A stretch of 64,000 nt of DNA from Ianthella basta (Eukaryota > Porifera > Demospongiae > Verongiida > Ianthellidae), in NCBI GenBank assembly GCA_964019415.1, contig OZ025886.1, forward strand, positions 2,177,384 through 2,241,383. Reading direction: 5' to 3'. Below the pieces are notes generated by a model. The model made no database searches, was not told the origin of the DNA, and saw only the letters and a list, made by a program, of their open reading frames with translations. Of the stretch, positions 1 to 10,794 are shown one piece after another. The position numbers were made by a program, and so were the translations under genes. The first letter of the stretch is position 1. Every line of letters begins with the position of its first letter.

Positions 1-214
1 CTGCTCTTTTCCTACTGAGGCGGCCAAAGGCAGTGCTGTACCAAAAGGGGTACCTTGTTATCAGTTGAAGGAGGGTTTGTGTGTGCGTGTACTGGGCAGC
101 TAATGGCACCCCCTTAGCCTAAGAATGTGTGTATTGTGTGGTGCTTAAAATTCATGACATTTCCCTGTTTATTGTGTGTTGGGTAGTGCTAACAGTGCCC
201 CTTCCATGCTGTAG
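1..214. other. No gene recognised; probably CFAP57 intron
   Basis: No coding stretch was recognised. It ends in a pyrimidine-containing tract and an AG directly before the first recognisable CFAP57 exon, so it is most simply read as the tail of the preceding intron. Confidence 0.5.
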
Positions 215-397
215 ATGGAGTCTGAGTTGGAGGAACAGAGCAGGGACAATCGCGCCCTTCAGCTGGCAATGGACAGACAAGACCTTAGGCTGCAAGCCTC
301 CACCACAGACATGATGAAGGAGAGGCAGAAGGTGGGTACAGTGCACATACACAATACACACACACACACACACACACATACACACACACTTGCACAT

Positions 398-478
<81 letters not shown>

Positions 479-526
479 ACACACACCACTCACCACAGAC
501 ACACACACACACCACACACACACACA

Positions 527-557
<31 letters not shown>

Positions 558-1992
558 CACACACGCCACTCACCACAGACACACACACACACCACACACA
601 CACACAAGCACACACACACAGGAACATACGTACATATGGATACACACACTAGCACGGGCACACACACAAAGATTGCACATTTGCTACATACAAAGTATAC
701 AGCTATGAGAACTCTATAAGTTGACTCCTCCTTCTGTGGTGCAGGTTCAAGACCTGCGTGTTGAGGTCCAGAACATCAAGGCGGGTTTGCATGCAACCAA
801 ACGGTTCGTCCAGGAGCCCAAACACCTCAAGGAAAGCATCAAGGAGCTGTACAGAAAGTATCTCCGGGATTTTGAGCAGGCAAGCAGATGCATGCATGCA
901 ACAAAAATACATACATACATACGTATGTCATCCATGTACACTTGCACACACATGTCCATGCACACGTGTGAAAGTTGCCAGTGGAAATTGTACCTTAGCA
1001 CATTTTCCATGTTTGAGTAGCCACAAATGTCCTTTGAACGTTCAAGAAGTTTGAAGTGAATCAGTGCTTCTATCGGCGAGAAATTGTCGGTTGAATGAAG
1101 TCCCCTCACCATTTTGTTTACATACACAGGATGCAAAATAGCAATAAAATGGCGGCGGGACGTTTGCTCCTGTCTAGTTTTGTATTATTTCTATAATATA
1201 TAAATCTAATCAAAGGCAATCTTTGTCTGTAGATTTTTGTCAATCTGTATGTCCAGTTTAGAACCAGAATGCCTATGATGTAGGTACAGTGTGCATATAC
1301 TAGACCTGACTGTGTACGTATGCAGGGCTCCCAAGCAGATCAAACTGCAGAGACAGACATGCATGCAGAATACGCCCGTCAACGCCAGCACTTGGAGCAC
1401 AGCATGGCTGCAATGCGGAAGAAGTTGTCCAAGGACACTGAAATACACCGTGTGGACAGCATTCGTGTGATGCAGGTACATATATACACACATACACAGA
1501 CTACTGGGTTAGTGGGTTAAGTGTTGGACAGTGTGTAGGATATTGTGACATGGGATGTTTAAATTTCTGTGAAGACTGACTCTGTGAACAAAAATTAGGA
1601 TGTGCATTGCACCATTCCTCTAGTTTGGTCATCCCCACCCTATCCACCTACAGGAGAATGTCACCCTCCTGAAGGAAGTGAATGACTTGCGAAAGGAGCT
1701 CAAGATATCTCGTACACAGGTCCATGATCTAGAAGCTGCTCTCAAGATCCTCCAGAAGGGAGCCTCTGAAGCAACACTGAGAACTGCTAGCTCACATGTG
1801 CCTGCTGTCACTGTTCAAAGTGGCCTCATCCAACCCGAACCAGCGCCCAATGACCAGGGAAGAATTGTTGAGATGCAAAGAGCTGAAATCAGCAAGCTAA
1901 GAGCACGGGTTCGAGAATTGGAGACCACAGGGCGTCCCCACTCTGGGACCCGGCTCCCACCCATGGGGGCACAGGCCGTGCCTGTGTCCTAA
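215..1992 (+). CDS. CFAP57: CFAP57 (WDR65), last four exons
   Basis: C-terminal coiled-coil part of the cilia- and flagella-associated protein CFAP57, an axonemal WD-repeat plus coiled-coil protein linked to inner dynein arm and nexin-link organisation. Exons are read at 215-331 (39 codons), 745-879 (45), 1326-1475 (50) and 1654-1992 (112 plus stop), all in phase 0. Recognition rests on FVQEPKHLKESI, EYARQRQHLE, RVMQENVTLLKEVNDLRKEL and QVHDLEAAL, which follow the vertebrate CFAP57 tail in order. The last exon ends with a second short coiled coil (IVEMQRAEISKLRARVRELE). The intron after 879 appears to use a GC donor (CAG/GCAAGC); the others are GT-AG. The WD-repeat half lies left of the window. 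An AATAAA on the plus strand lies near 2815, inside the region facing the convergent sulfotransferase. Confidence 0.88.
353..640. repeat. (CA)n microsatellite in CFAP57 intron
   Basis: An almost pure CA run to about 475 is followed by an interrupted stretch in which a roughly 85-bp CA-rich segment with CACCACTCACCACAG inside it occurs twice. Both strands give long His-Thr or Cys-Val ORFs that are artefacts of the repeat. Confidence 0.95.
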
Positions 1993-2224
1993 CTCCACCC
2001 CCTGTCAACTCCTACATAGTAAAGACACACATTCTGCATTATAATAGAAAGAGACACTGCTTCACTCCTACCCCATCCTACATAGTGTATTGACATGTGT
2101 TTTGTTTTGTACAAATTGTTGATTGATATCGATACAGCTATAATAACTAATGTATAATATTACTGAAATGGCCAGCTCAAAACATGTACCCAATAATAAG
2201 TTATAGTTAAGTAAGAATGACTGT

Positions 2225-2440
2225 GGTGCATGGGCCGCTGGAGTTTTGTCACACACATGGCACATCAAGGCATGCCTATTATAACACTTCACATTCTCTA
2301 GCATAATTGCTCAGTGTCATGTAATATAATATGCTTATATCTATCTACTGTCCCAAATTTTTGCAATTGCTTACATGACTGCGTCACTTGGTAACCTGGT
2401 TCAGTACATAGACTGTTTGAAGTAGCATGGCTACTTATAC
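2225..2440 (+). repeat. Dispersed ~230-bp boundary repeat, copy 1
   Basis: Shares the ordered words TGCAATTGCTTACATGACTG, GGTAACCTGGTTCAGTA and TAGACTGTTTGAA with copies near 6790, 8905, 18600, 34975, 39290, 41410, 47885, 52458, 57031 and 61630. The copies lie at the edges of gene modules. The stretch between the CFAP57 stop and this repeat (1993-2224) looks like 3' UTR, with no other feature seen. Confidence 0.75.
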
Positions 2441-2765
2441 ACATAACTTGGGCACACATAAGAATGCAATAGACGCTCTGAGGCGGCCGCTAATGACGTC
2501 ATAAGATGGCCGCTCAAGCCGCCCGGCGACGCGATGCAAGAAACTGGCGTACCCACTGGCCCAGGTTAACTATAGGGACATTTGTCGAAGTAAGAACATC
2601 CCGCGAGTTGATTTAGGTCCTGCGCTGGCCTGGGGAAAAGCCTGTGGTGGGAACCATTCGTGATTATCACGTGGTAGCTATTTCACGTCCTTTTGGTAAT
2701 CGCCGTAAGTAGTTTGCGCACGCGCAAGTAGCACAGTGTGAGTTTTCTTGAGTGTGTCACAAAGT
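2441..2765 (+). promoter_or_regulatory. CpG-rich insert with CRE, start codon and splice donor
   Basis: This CpG-rich block replaces sequence that is AT-rich in the paralogous places near 7010-7060 and 35200-35260. It holds a full CRE palindrome (TGACGTCA, about 2494), a purine-context ATG at 2506 opening 28 codons (MAAQAARRRDARNWR...), a GTAAGA donor at 2590 and an NRF1-like GCGCACGCGC near 2717. Together these resemble a promoter plus first exon. No downstream exon was recognised, so this remains a candidate; it could also be part of an inserted repeat. Confidence 0.35.
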
Positions 2766-3004
2766 AGGAAAGCGATTCGTGCCTAGAAACAGGACGAATT
2801 TCACATTGCAAAATAAAGCATGCACATGCAGTCATTTTCCACTATCAATTACATTCATATTGAATTAAGTGGACACATTATACACTGCATCACCAAATGT
2901 TACGATAGTCATGCCCCAAAAGGTCTATATTGATCTGTATGAGTGCAAAGCCATTCAATGAACATTGCAACCACGTAGCAACATCAATTATAATTACAAA
3001 ACTT

Positions 3005-4363
3005 TCAACGATGTGACATAAGTTTGAAATTCCATTCTCTAATAACACTGTTATCACCAATCAGTGCTGCCAGTTTTGCATTAAATGGTTGATAGAATGC
3101 ACTTAGTAAGTCAACAGTTTCTTGCTTCATAAATGGAATTGAAGAGTTGGTCGTCTCGTTTTTATCCAAAAACGAAGCAGTATTCACTTTGGTGTAGGCA
3201 GTACTCTTCAGTATCTCCCACTGACTTGTGTTCATTGGTGACATCCCTAAGAATTCATACACCTGTTTAGCAACTCTAAGTGGGTCGCGTTCAATTTCAT
3301 CGTTGTAGACAAAGTGGAACCTCTCATGGGGAATGTGCTTTAACCAAAGCAGCATGGTAAAGTAGTAAACATTGTATTCCATCAGAAAGTTACCACACAG
3401 ACCTGGCTTCAACCACAGAGTGTAATAGCGATGGAACAGGCACTTGATTTCATCCTCCAAGTGGCTCACACATTGTTGGTGTGCTTGGATGTGGGCACAC
3501 ACCAGTTCATGGAGGACAGTAGCAGGTTGTTCTGTAATACGCCCACAATCAGGCCTATGTTTGGCCCAATATTCTAATCTATAATAAAATGCTGACCTTG
3601 TTGCATACAGTGGATTCCGCATTATCACAATGTATTTTGCATTGGGCAGCAACTCCTGCAACAGCATTGGCATGCCATCAATTGGTGTCTCATCACTCCA
3701 GTACCCATTGGGCCGGACCAATGCAGTAGTCGGAGTCCCATCACAAGTAATTGCCTTTCTTGGATCCCTTGCAATCTGCTTTGTGGCAACCTCAAAATGC
3801 TTCAAGTAAGATAGAGTGTTCTGAATTGGAGGCTTTATTCTTAGAAACTGTGCAATGGAAACCTCCTTACTAAGTGGTTGGGCATATTCATGATGTGCCT
3901 TGATCAGTGAGTAGAGTTTGCTAGATCCTGACTTGGGAAATCCCAGAAGGAAGGCGTAGGGAAGACACTGCAGATGTGTGTTGTTCAGTGCTGGTGCTGT
4001 AGGAGTGTTATTTCCATCAGCATACCAACAGGGATTCTTAAACTCGGAAAGGAACTTCTCTGAAGGTGGGATGTACCTGCGTATGTCTGAGATCAGGGCT
4101 TGCAGAGTTTCCATTTGCTTTTCTCGTTCCGGGATGTTGTCAAAGATGGTTGTGGGTCCTGAGAAATTGCCAATATGAATAGGCCGTTTCTGTTCTGCGT
4201 TGTTGTTGGACATACTGACTGCTTTTACTGGAAAAGGGTGCCATCCTTGAGCCGTGTGGTGGCGCAGTATTGCCAGTGCATATGCTACCAACCAGGTAAG
4301 CACTGTGAGGGCTATCAAACCGCAAAACTTGAGACACTGTCGTTTGAATCTCAAGCGAAGCAT
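3005..4363 (-). CDS. CHST15-like Golgi sulfotransferase, copy 1
   Basis: Single-exon, 452-residue type II membrane protein. A short basic N terminus is followed by one hydrophobic anchor at about residues 13-33 and a lumenal domain. The PAPS 5'-phosphosulfate motif reads GFPKSGSSKL (141-150), and the 3'-phosphate motif is IVIMRNPLYATRS (245-257). CDGTPTTAL and the KE after the first motif match the layout of carbohydrate sulfotransferase 15 (GalNAc-4-sulfate 6-sulfotransferase). Several N-X-S/T sites (for example residues 66, 118 and 127) fit a Golgi enzyme. The acceptor cannot be told from sequence; a glycosaminoglycan-like sugar is the family expectation. It lies tail to tail with CFAP57. 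The start is the only Met before the anchor. Confidence 0.85.
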   Translation of the reverse strand: MLRLRFKRQCLKFCGLIALTVLTWLVAYALAILRHHTAQGWHPFPVKAVSMSNNNAEQKRPIHIGNFSGPTTIFDNIPEREKQMETLQALISDIRRYIPPSEKFLSEFKNPCWYADGNNTPTAPALNNTHLQCLPYAFLLGFPKSGSSKLYSLIKAHHEYAQPLSKEVSIAQFLRIKPPIQNTLSYLKHFEVATKQIARDPRKAITCDGTPTTALVRPNGYWSDETPIDGMPMLLQELLPNAKYIVIMRNPLYATRSAFYYRLEYWAKHRPDCGRITEQPATVLHELVCAHIQAHQQCVSHLEDEIKCLFHRYYTLWLKPGLCGNFLMEYNVYYFTMLLWLKHIPHERFHFVYNDEIERDPLRVAKQVYEFLGMSPMNTSQWEILKSTAYTKVNTASFLDKNETTNSSIPFMKQETVDLLSAFYQPFNAKLAALIGDNSVIREWNFKLMSHR

Positions 4364-5392
4364 TATCTACTATATTCTTGGGTAACGCGTGTCTGTGCCT
4401 AAATAGAGGGCTTTAGCATAGCGTAATAACGTTGCGTTATAAAGCGCATTGTGGTAAATCGTCGACCAAGGCAAAGAAGCCAAAGACAGCGGGTGCCAAA
4501 TTCCTCGCGATCGAGGGGATGCCATTAGGATGTATCGCATCCTGAGGACATCGGGATATCCGGATATCGAATATCCTAGCTAAGGAGCCCCTCCCCTTCC
4601 AGGCCTCTGGGCGTTTACGTGGGACGGTCTAGCGGGCCAGACTAGTACAGTGGGGGAGTCGGATTTCCTGTGACACCAGCTGTATCCCCATTTTTTGTAT
4701 CCCCGTACAGTATTCCCTAGTGAATATGGTATCCCTAAACGTGGTTTCTAGCGACTTGTGCAGCTTATAAGAAACAATGTTGTTGCCACAGCAGAGTCGT
4801 AGGAAGCACTAAAGAGATGATATAATGAGGGAAATGGGCTAGAGATGAGATTAGCAAACTTTGGATGGTGACCGCAACATGCTCAGTCTTAGACCCACAT
4901 ACTCGGTCATGCTGAAGACATTTGATTTGAAACTTCAGATGTGACCAAGAGTGGAGTGTGCCTGTTTGAAAGCGATGTCAAAAGTGACACATCTTTGCAA
5001 TTGGTTTGAACGCGGCATTGTCCGAAGTTATGCACCATCAGTCCGATCAACAAGACACATTCTTGCCACAATTTCTGAAGGAGGAGGCCAGTATGTGGAA
5101 AGCAATCTCTTAAAGGTAGCTAGCACTATTCGGGTTTTTCCTATGCAGCAATGCGCAGGTACGGTCTGCTAATCTGTGTCTCCATTCAGTGTGTTTTTAT
5201 ACATCTAGCCTAGGGGGGGGGGGGGGGGGGCAGATCACACTATGTGTGTTCTTAATTTTTAGCATATTTAGTCTCGTCCCTCTAGGGCAAGCCACTTGTA
5301 GCAAAATGAATGAACGCTGGGATAAGCGGCCTATTTATGCAAAGGTAAGAGACTTCTACCTCGGGTGGAAACATACGCCAGGGAAGGAGGCC
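4364..5392. other. Upstream region of sulfotransferase copy 1; no gene recognised
   Basis: Likely contains the promoter of the minus-strand sulfotransferase: 4380-4640 is relatively CpG-rich. A short block at about 4646-4740 carries repeated GTATCCC words shared with the TIR element at 18996. A run of 18 G bases lies at 5213-5230 (13 in the copy at about 37733). An open stretch at 4951-5172 has no recognisable family. Confidence 0.5.
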
Positions 5393-5724
5393 AAGTGTAT
5401 AAAAATTCCTTTAGAATTAAAAGGGATTTAGGAATGGCCAGCAGAAAAGGCATAGAAACAAGCAACAGTAACTCAACACCATGATGAACCACATTGCCAT
5501 GACGTTTGCTATGCATTCCTAATTTCCTTGTACAGCTACATGGGCCCAAATGTTTAGCTACAGTAGCTAGTCCCATGTAGCTACAAGGAAATTAGGAATG
5601 CATAGTGAACTTCAAGGCAATGTGGTTCATCATGGTGTTGAGTTACTGTTGCTTGTTTCTATGCTTTTTCTGCTGGCCATTCCAAAATCCCTCTTAATTC
5701 TAAAGGAATTTTTATACACTTGTT
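5393..5724. mobile_element. Palindromic MITE-like element (~330 bp)
   Basis: Two arms of about 160 bp (5393-5553 and 5567-5724) are near-perfect inverted copies, ending in AAGTGTATAAAAATTCC at the outer edges. The element sits immediately before the duplicated CFAP57 intron sequence, so it marks the left edge of the second CFAP57/sulfotransferase module. It also occurs at 37898-38229. Confidence 0.8.
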
Positions 5725-5900
5725 TCTATATATAAATCTAATCAAAGGCAATGTTTGTCTGTAGGATATTTTGTCAATCTGTATGTCCAGTTAGTACTTG
5801 TAACAAGACCCAGAATGCCTATGGTGTAGGTACAGTGTGCATATACTAGACCTGACTGTGTATGTATGTGTGTAAGCATACTCCTCCCCACGGTATGCAG

Positions 5901-6567
5901 GGCTCCCAAGTGGATCAAACTGCAGAGACAGACATGCATGCAGAGTATGCCTGTCAACGCCAGCACTTGGAGCATAGCATGGCTGCAATGCGGAAGAAGT
6001 TGTCCAAGGACACTGAAATACACCGTGTGGACAGCATTCGTGTGATGCAGGTACGCACGTATATACACACATACACAGACTACTGGGTTAGTGGGTTACG
6101 TTTTGGGTAGTCTGTAGGGTATTGTGACATGGGATGTTTAAGTTTCTGTGCAGACTGACTCTGTGAACATTAGGATGTGCATTGCACCATTCCTCTAGTT
6201 TGGTCATCCCCACCCTATCCACCTACAGGAGAATGTCACCCTCCTGAAGGAAGTGAATGACTTGCGAAAGGAGCTCAAGATATCTTGCACACAGGTCCAT
6301 GATCTAGAAGCTGCTCTCAAGATCCTCCAGAAGGGAGCCTCTGAAGCAACACTGAGAACTGCTAGCTCACATGTGCCTGCTGTCACTGTTCAAAGTAGCC
6401 TCATCCAACCCGAACCAGCACCCAATGACCAGGGAAGAATTGTTGAGATGCAAAGAGCTGAAATCAGCAAGCTAAGAGCACGGGTTCGAGAATTGGAGAC
6501 CACAGGGCGTCCCCACTCTGGGACCCGGCTCCCACCCATGGGGGCACAGGCCGTGCCTGTGTCCTAG
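5901..6567 (+). pseudogene. CFAP57: CFAP57 last two exons, duplicated fragment
   Basis: Exons 5901-6050 (50 codons) and 6229-6567 (112 codons plus stop) match the last two exons of the CFAP57 copy at 1326-1992 with only a few substitutions. Both splice sites and the reading frame are kept. The upstream exons are absent: homology begins inside the preceding intron at about 5729, just after a palindromic element. By itself it cannot encode the protein. It could act as alternative 3' exons if CFAP57 transcription reads through. Confidence 0.85.
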
Positions 6568-6789
6568 CTCCACCCCCTGTCAACTCCTACATAGTAAAGA
6601 CACGCATTCTGCATTATAATAGAAAGAGACACTGCTTCACTCCTACCCCATCCTACATAGTGTATTGACATGTGTTTTGTTTTGTACAAATTGTTGATTG
6701 ATATCGATACAGCTATAGTAACTAATGTATAGTATTAATGAAATGGCCAGCTCAAAACATGTACACAATAATAAGTTATGGTTAAGTAC

Positions 6790-7045
6790 GGATGACTGTG
6801 GTGCATGGGCTGCTGGAGTTTTGTCACACATGGCACAACAAGGCATGCCTATTATCTATATCACTTCACATTGATCTCTAGCATAATTGCTCGTGTAATG
6901 TGATATGCTTATACCTATCTATTGCCCCAAATTTTTGCAATTACTTACATGACTGTGTCACTTGGTAACCTGGTTCAGTACATAGACTGTTTGAAGTATC
7001 ATGGCTACTTTGGCTACTTGTACATAATTATACTATTTTCTGGCT
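6790..7045 (+). repeat. Dispersed boundary repeat, copy 2
   Basis: Same ordered words as the copy at 2225. It lies between the CFAP57 tail copy and the second sulfotransferase and carries no reading frame of note. Confidence 0.75.
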
Positions 7046-7326
7046 ACTTTGCTAGCATCACAAAGGAGGAAAGTGATTCGTGCCTAGAAACAGGACGAAT
7101 TTCACATTGTTTGCATCGTTAAGATTGAAAATAAAGCATGCACATGCAGTCATTTTCCATTATCAATTACATTCATATTGAATTAAGTGGACACATTATA
7201 CACTGCATCACCAAATGTTACAATAGTCATGCCCCAAAAGGTCTATATTGATCTGTGTGAGTGCAAAGCCATCCAATAAACATTGCAACCACCTACCAAC
7301 ATCAATAATCACAATACATACACCTT

Positions 7327-8685
7327 TCAACTGTGTGACATAAGTTTGAAATCCCATTCTCTAATAACACTGTTATCACCAATCAGTGCTGCCAGTTTCG
7401 CATTAAATGGTTGATAGAATGCTCTTAGTAGGTCAACAGTTTCTTGCTTCATAAATGGAATTGAAGAGTTGGTCGTCTCATTTTTATCCAAAAACGAAGC
7501 AGTATTCACTTTAGTGTTGGCAGTACTCTTCAGTGTCTCCCACTGTCTTGTGTTCATCGGTGACATTCCTAAGAATTCATACACCTGTTTAGCAACTCTA
7601 AGTGGGTCGCGTTCCATTTCATCGTTGTAGACAAAGTGGAACCTCTCACGGGGAATGTGCTTTAACCAAAGCAGCAAAGTAAAGTAGTAAACACTGTATT
7701 CCATCAGAAAGTGACCACACAGACCTGGCTTCAACCACAGAGTGTAATAGCGATGGAACAGGCACTTGATTTCATCCTCAAAGTGGCTCACACATTGTTG
7801 GTGTGCTTGGATGTGAGCACACACCAGTTCATGGAGGACAGTAGCAGGTTGTTCTGTAATATGAGCACAACTTTTATGCTTGGCGAAACTTCCTAACGTA
7901 TAATAAAATTCTGACCTTGTTGCGTACAGTGGATTCCGCATTATCACAATGTATTTTGCATTGGGCAGCAACTCCTGCAACAGCATTGGCATGCCATCAA
8001 TTGGTGCCTCATCACTCCAGTACCCGTTGGGCTGGACCAATGCAGTAGTCGGAGTCCCATCACAAGTAATTGCTTTTCTTGGATTCCCTGCAATCTGCTT
8101 TGTGGCCACCTCAAAATGCTTCAAGTAAGATAGAGTGTTCTGAATTGGAGGCTTTATTCTTAGAAACTGTGCAATGGAAACCTCCTTACCAAGTGGTTGG
8201 GCATATTCATGATGTGCCTCGATCAGTGAGTAGAGTTTACTAGATCCTGACTTGGGAAATCCCAGAAGGAAGGCGTAGGGAAGACACTGCAGATGTGTGT
8301 TGTTCAGTGCTGATGCTGTAGGAATGTTATTTCCATCAGCATACCAACAGGGATTCTTAAACTCGGGAAGGAACTTCTCTGAAGGTGGGATGTACCTGCG
8401 TATGTCTGAGATCAGGGCTTGCAGATTTTCCATTTGCTTTTCTCGTTCCAGGCTGTTGTCAAAGATGGTTGTGGGTCCTGAGAAATTGCCAATATGAATA
8501 GGCCAGTTCTGTTCTGCGTTGTTGTTGGACATATTGACTGCATTTACTGGGAAAGGGAGCCATCCTTGAGCCGTGTGGTGGCGCAGTATAGCTAATTCAT
8601 AAGCTACCAACCAGGTAAGCACTGTGAGGGCTATCAAACCGAAAAACTTGCGGAGGCACTCTCGTTTGAACTTCAAGCAAAACAT
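7327..8685 (-). CDS. CHST15-like Golgi sulfotransferase, copy 2
   Basis: Intronless 452-residue paralogue of the enzyme at 3005-4363, with the same anchor (residues about 14-33), PAPS motifs GFPKSGSSKL and IVIMRNPLYATRS, and C-terminal region. The clearest difference is the segment after the 3'-phosphate motif, where LGSFAKHKSCAHI replaces LEYWAKHRPDCGRI. This stretch may bear on acceptor choice (inference). Its upstream region differs completely from that of copy 1 beyond the start codon, so the two copies probably have different promoters. Confidence 0.85.
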   Translation of the reverse strand: MFCLKFKRECLRKFFGLIALTVLTWLVAYELAILRHHTAQGWLPFPVNAVNMSNNNAEQNWPIHIGNFSGPTTIFDNSLEREKQMENLQALISDIRRYIPPSEKFLPEFKNPCWYADGNNIPTASALNNTHLQCLPYAFLLGFPKSGSSKLYSLIEAHHEYAQPLGKEVSIAQFLRIKPPIQNTLSYLKHFEVATKQIAGNPRKAITCDGTPTTALVQPNGYWSDEAPIDGMPMLLQELLPNAKYIVIMRNPLYATRSEFYYTLGSFAKHKSCAHITEQPATVLHELVCAHIQAHQQCVSHFEDEIKCLFHRYYTLWLKPGLCGHFLMEYSVYYFTLLLWLKHIPRERFHFVYNDEMERDPLRVAKQVYEFLGMSPMNTRQWETLKSTANTKVNTASFLDKNETTNSSIPFMKQETVDLLRAFYQPFNAKLAALIGDNSVIREWDFKLMSHS

Positions 8686-8904
8686 TACCTATATCTTTGG
8701 GTAACCTAAATGTTCTCACATTCAAACTAGTCAAATTGTAACACTGCCTGAAATCACTTCAACCATATATAGATAGCTACATGCGCAGACCTACCGCTAC
8801 CTCCTGATCACTACAAACATTTCGCACACTGGGTCTGAAACAATTGGCCACAGTAGATAGCTTCCTAACACGCCAAGTGTCACCTTTATATGATGTGTTT
8901 AGTA

Positions 8905-9160
8905 GCTACGTGACTAGTCCTGTGTGGGCTGCTGTGGTATGTTATAATATACATGCACACTTGGGCACACCAAGGCATGCTTCTAACACTTCACACTCTA
9001 ACATAGTCGCTTCAAATAATGTGATATGCTTACTTGTCCACATTTGGACACCCTTTGTCACATTACACTGACTGCCCCAAATGGTTGCTTACTTGCTTAT
9101 TGCTCGACTGCATCACTCGGTAACGTAGCTGGTTCAGTACATAGACTGTTTGAAATATCT
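8905..9160 (+). repeat. Dispersed boundary repeat, copy 3
   Basis: A more diverged copy, starting at GACTAGTCCTGTGTGGGCTG and ending at GACTGTTTGAAATATC. It lies upstream of sulfotransferase copy 2. The rest of 8686-9328 shows no gene and probably includes that gene's promoter. Confidence 0.65.
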
Positions 9161-9328
9161 TAAAATGAGATTTAAGCTGTACCATTGTGTACGTCCATTC
9201 ATCTCACAATGTAATAATTATTATTGTTTGTACTGCTGTAATTGTTCTGCTATTCCAACACACTCTGTACAGTGCAGCTGCAATAATCGTATGATTATAT
9301 GAAGGTCCTGTGGAAGAATGTAGATACT

Positions 9329-9642
9329 AGAAATAATAAAGGTTTTCTACAACAATAGTAAGGATGTAGGGATGGCATAAATGATACAGAAACAAGTAAA
9401 GGCTGCTACACAGTCAAGCACTAACCATTCATGGTCCCTACATGCTAGAATGGCGCACCATATAGTCCTACATGTCGATAGTGCTTGCACTTGGTGTAGT
9501 TGTACTCTTTCATCTACATCCCCTTTAGTTCGTTCCACTCTTAAACTTATTACTGACTGCTCCACAGCCTTTACTTGTTTCTGTACTTTTTATACCATCC
9601 CTACATCCTTACTAATTTTGTAGGAATATATACTATTTCTAG
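9329..9642. mobile_element. Palindromic MITE-like element (~315 bp)
   Basis: Outer arms (about 9329-9410 and 9565-9642) are inverted copies, including AAGTAAAGGCTG against CAGCCTTTACTT. The central 150 bp is less symmetric. The same element occurs at 41834-42147. Confidence 0.7.
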
Positions 9643-10227
9643 TTTCTATGCTGTTTACAGTGTGCAAACAGGCTAATATCTACTATTGTCTTCCTTACCT
9701 TGACAAACAGTATTGACTTGATATTCGTACCGCTAGTCTTATAGTCCTCACTATCAGCTCCTTTTGACGTCCGCAAATTTTGTGTTTAAGGGGTGGCTAA
9801 ATGCAGTTCTTGTCTTTTGTATGTGTCCGTGTCCATGCAGACTGTTCACAAAAGAGAAGTACTGCTATGCAGGTCATGCACCATCTTGATGGTTCCCCCT
9901 GTCCATGCATTTAAGCTAGCAGGTTTTGTAGCTATATACATCTTTCAAGGATGTAGCCTCTCCTTTAAATTTAGTGGTGCAATTTTTTTTTGCAATCTGT
10001 TTGTCTAAACAGGATAGGATGCACTGCATTGCTGCTGATGTTTCCACTTTGCGATTGTTTGAAAGAAGCATAATTATGCTGAAGAGAGTGAAGTTGCTAT
10101 GGGCAAAATCAAAATTTATACCATAAAGGAGAATTCAATACTGCACTGTGCATTTCCCTGAACTTCTTATCTATAGCAAACAGCATGGTATATGCTCAAA
10201 TAGAAAATCAAAGCTATCACGAAATGT
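9643..10227. other. No gene recognised
   Basis: AT-rich sequence with short T runs and no convincing coding potential. It is repeated at about 42148-42732 with very few differences. Confidence 0.5.
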
Positions 10228-10385
10228 CTTCTAGATGGCCTTGAGCTTCAGCAAGCTATATAGCTAATTAATTAAGGGCTTATGGGTTTGTGCTTGAGAA
10301 CTAGAAACCGAGTCTGCATTCTGCTGTGACCTGTCTCCAGCCCATGGATGGGGCACAGGCCATGCCTGCATGTGTCCTATAGCTC
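10228..10385 (+). pseudogene. CFAP57: Relic of the CFAP57 3' end
   Basis: Decayed match to the end of the last CFAP57 exon: the words for AGCTGAAATCAGCAAGC, GAGAATTGGAGACC, CCCATGG and GGGCACAGGCC...GTGTCCTA appear in order with many substitutions. It lies just before the AASDH array, consistent with an ancestral tail-to-tail CFAP57/AASDH arrangement. Confidence 0.65.
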
Positions 10386-10794
10386 AAGCACCACAGTCCA
10401 TCAGGAAAGAGCACTGGTGTGGTGCACCAGATGCCCTATGCATGCCAGCTGCACTGCCACTTATGTGGGCTATGCTGCAGGGCGGCAGCGTGACCAATGT
10501 ACGGGTAAAGGAGCACTGTTGGGCAGTGGACTCTGGAGATTGTGTCAACTCAGCCTTAGTAGAACATGCCTGGGGATCCCATCACCCAGTGAACTGGAAC
10601 TGTGTGAAAGTCCTAGACAATGACCTTGCCTGCACCAGAGATTATAATCTTGGAATCAATATCTATACCAGATCTCAGTCCACCCCCCTAAATAGAGACA
10701 CTGGTGCAACGTCTCATGCAGGTCTGTAACTAGCGCAATCTTTTAGAAACTAGCTAACCTGGCCATGGCTAATTCTTCTACCCTTAGTCACATT
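10386..10794 (+). other. Unrecognised open stretch before array 1
   Basis: A plus-strand frame stays open from about 10370 to 10729. The segment CWAVDSGDCVNSALVE followed by GSH faintly resembles the first blade of the AASDH PQQ-like domain, but it is on the opposite strand to the other AASDH exons and lacks clear splice sites. No function is claimed. The copy is at about 42970-43310. Confidence 0.25.

Noticed and set aside
152-719. Long His-Thr and Cys-Val frames across the CA repeat
   Set aside because: Pure by-product of the dinucleotide repeat inside a CFAP57 intron.
3978-4402. Plus-strand frames opposite the sulfotransferase start
   Set aside because: Antisense shadows; the minus-strand frame has a membrane anchor and PAPS motifs.
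10481-10620. First AASDH propeller exon on the plus strand (CWAVDSGDCVNSALVE)
   Set aside because: Only a faint match, on the opposite strand to all other AASDH exons and without splice sites; kept as unrecognised.
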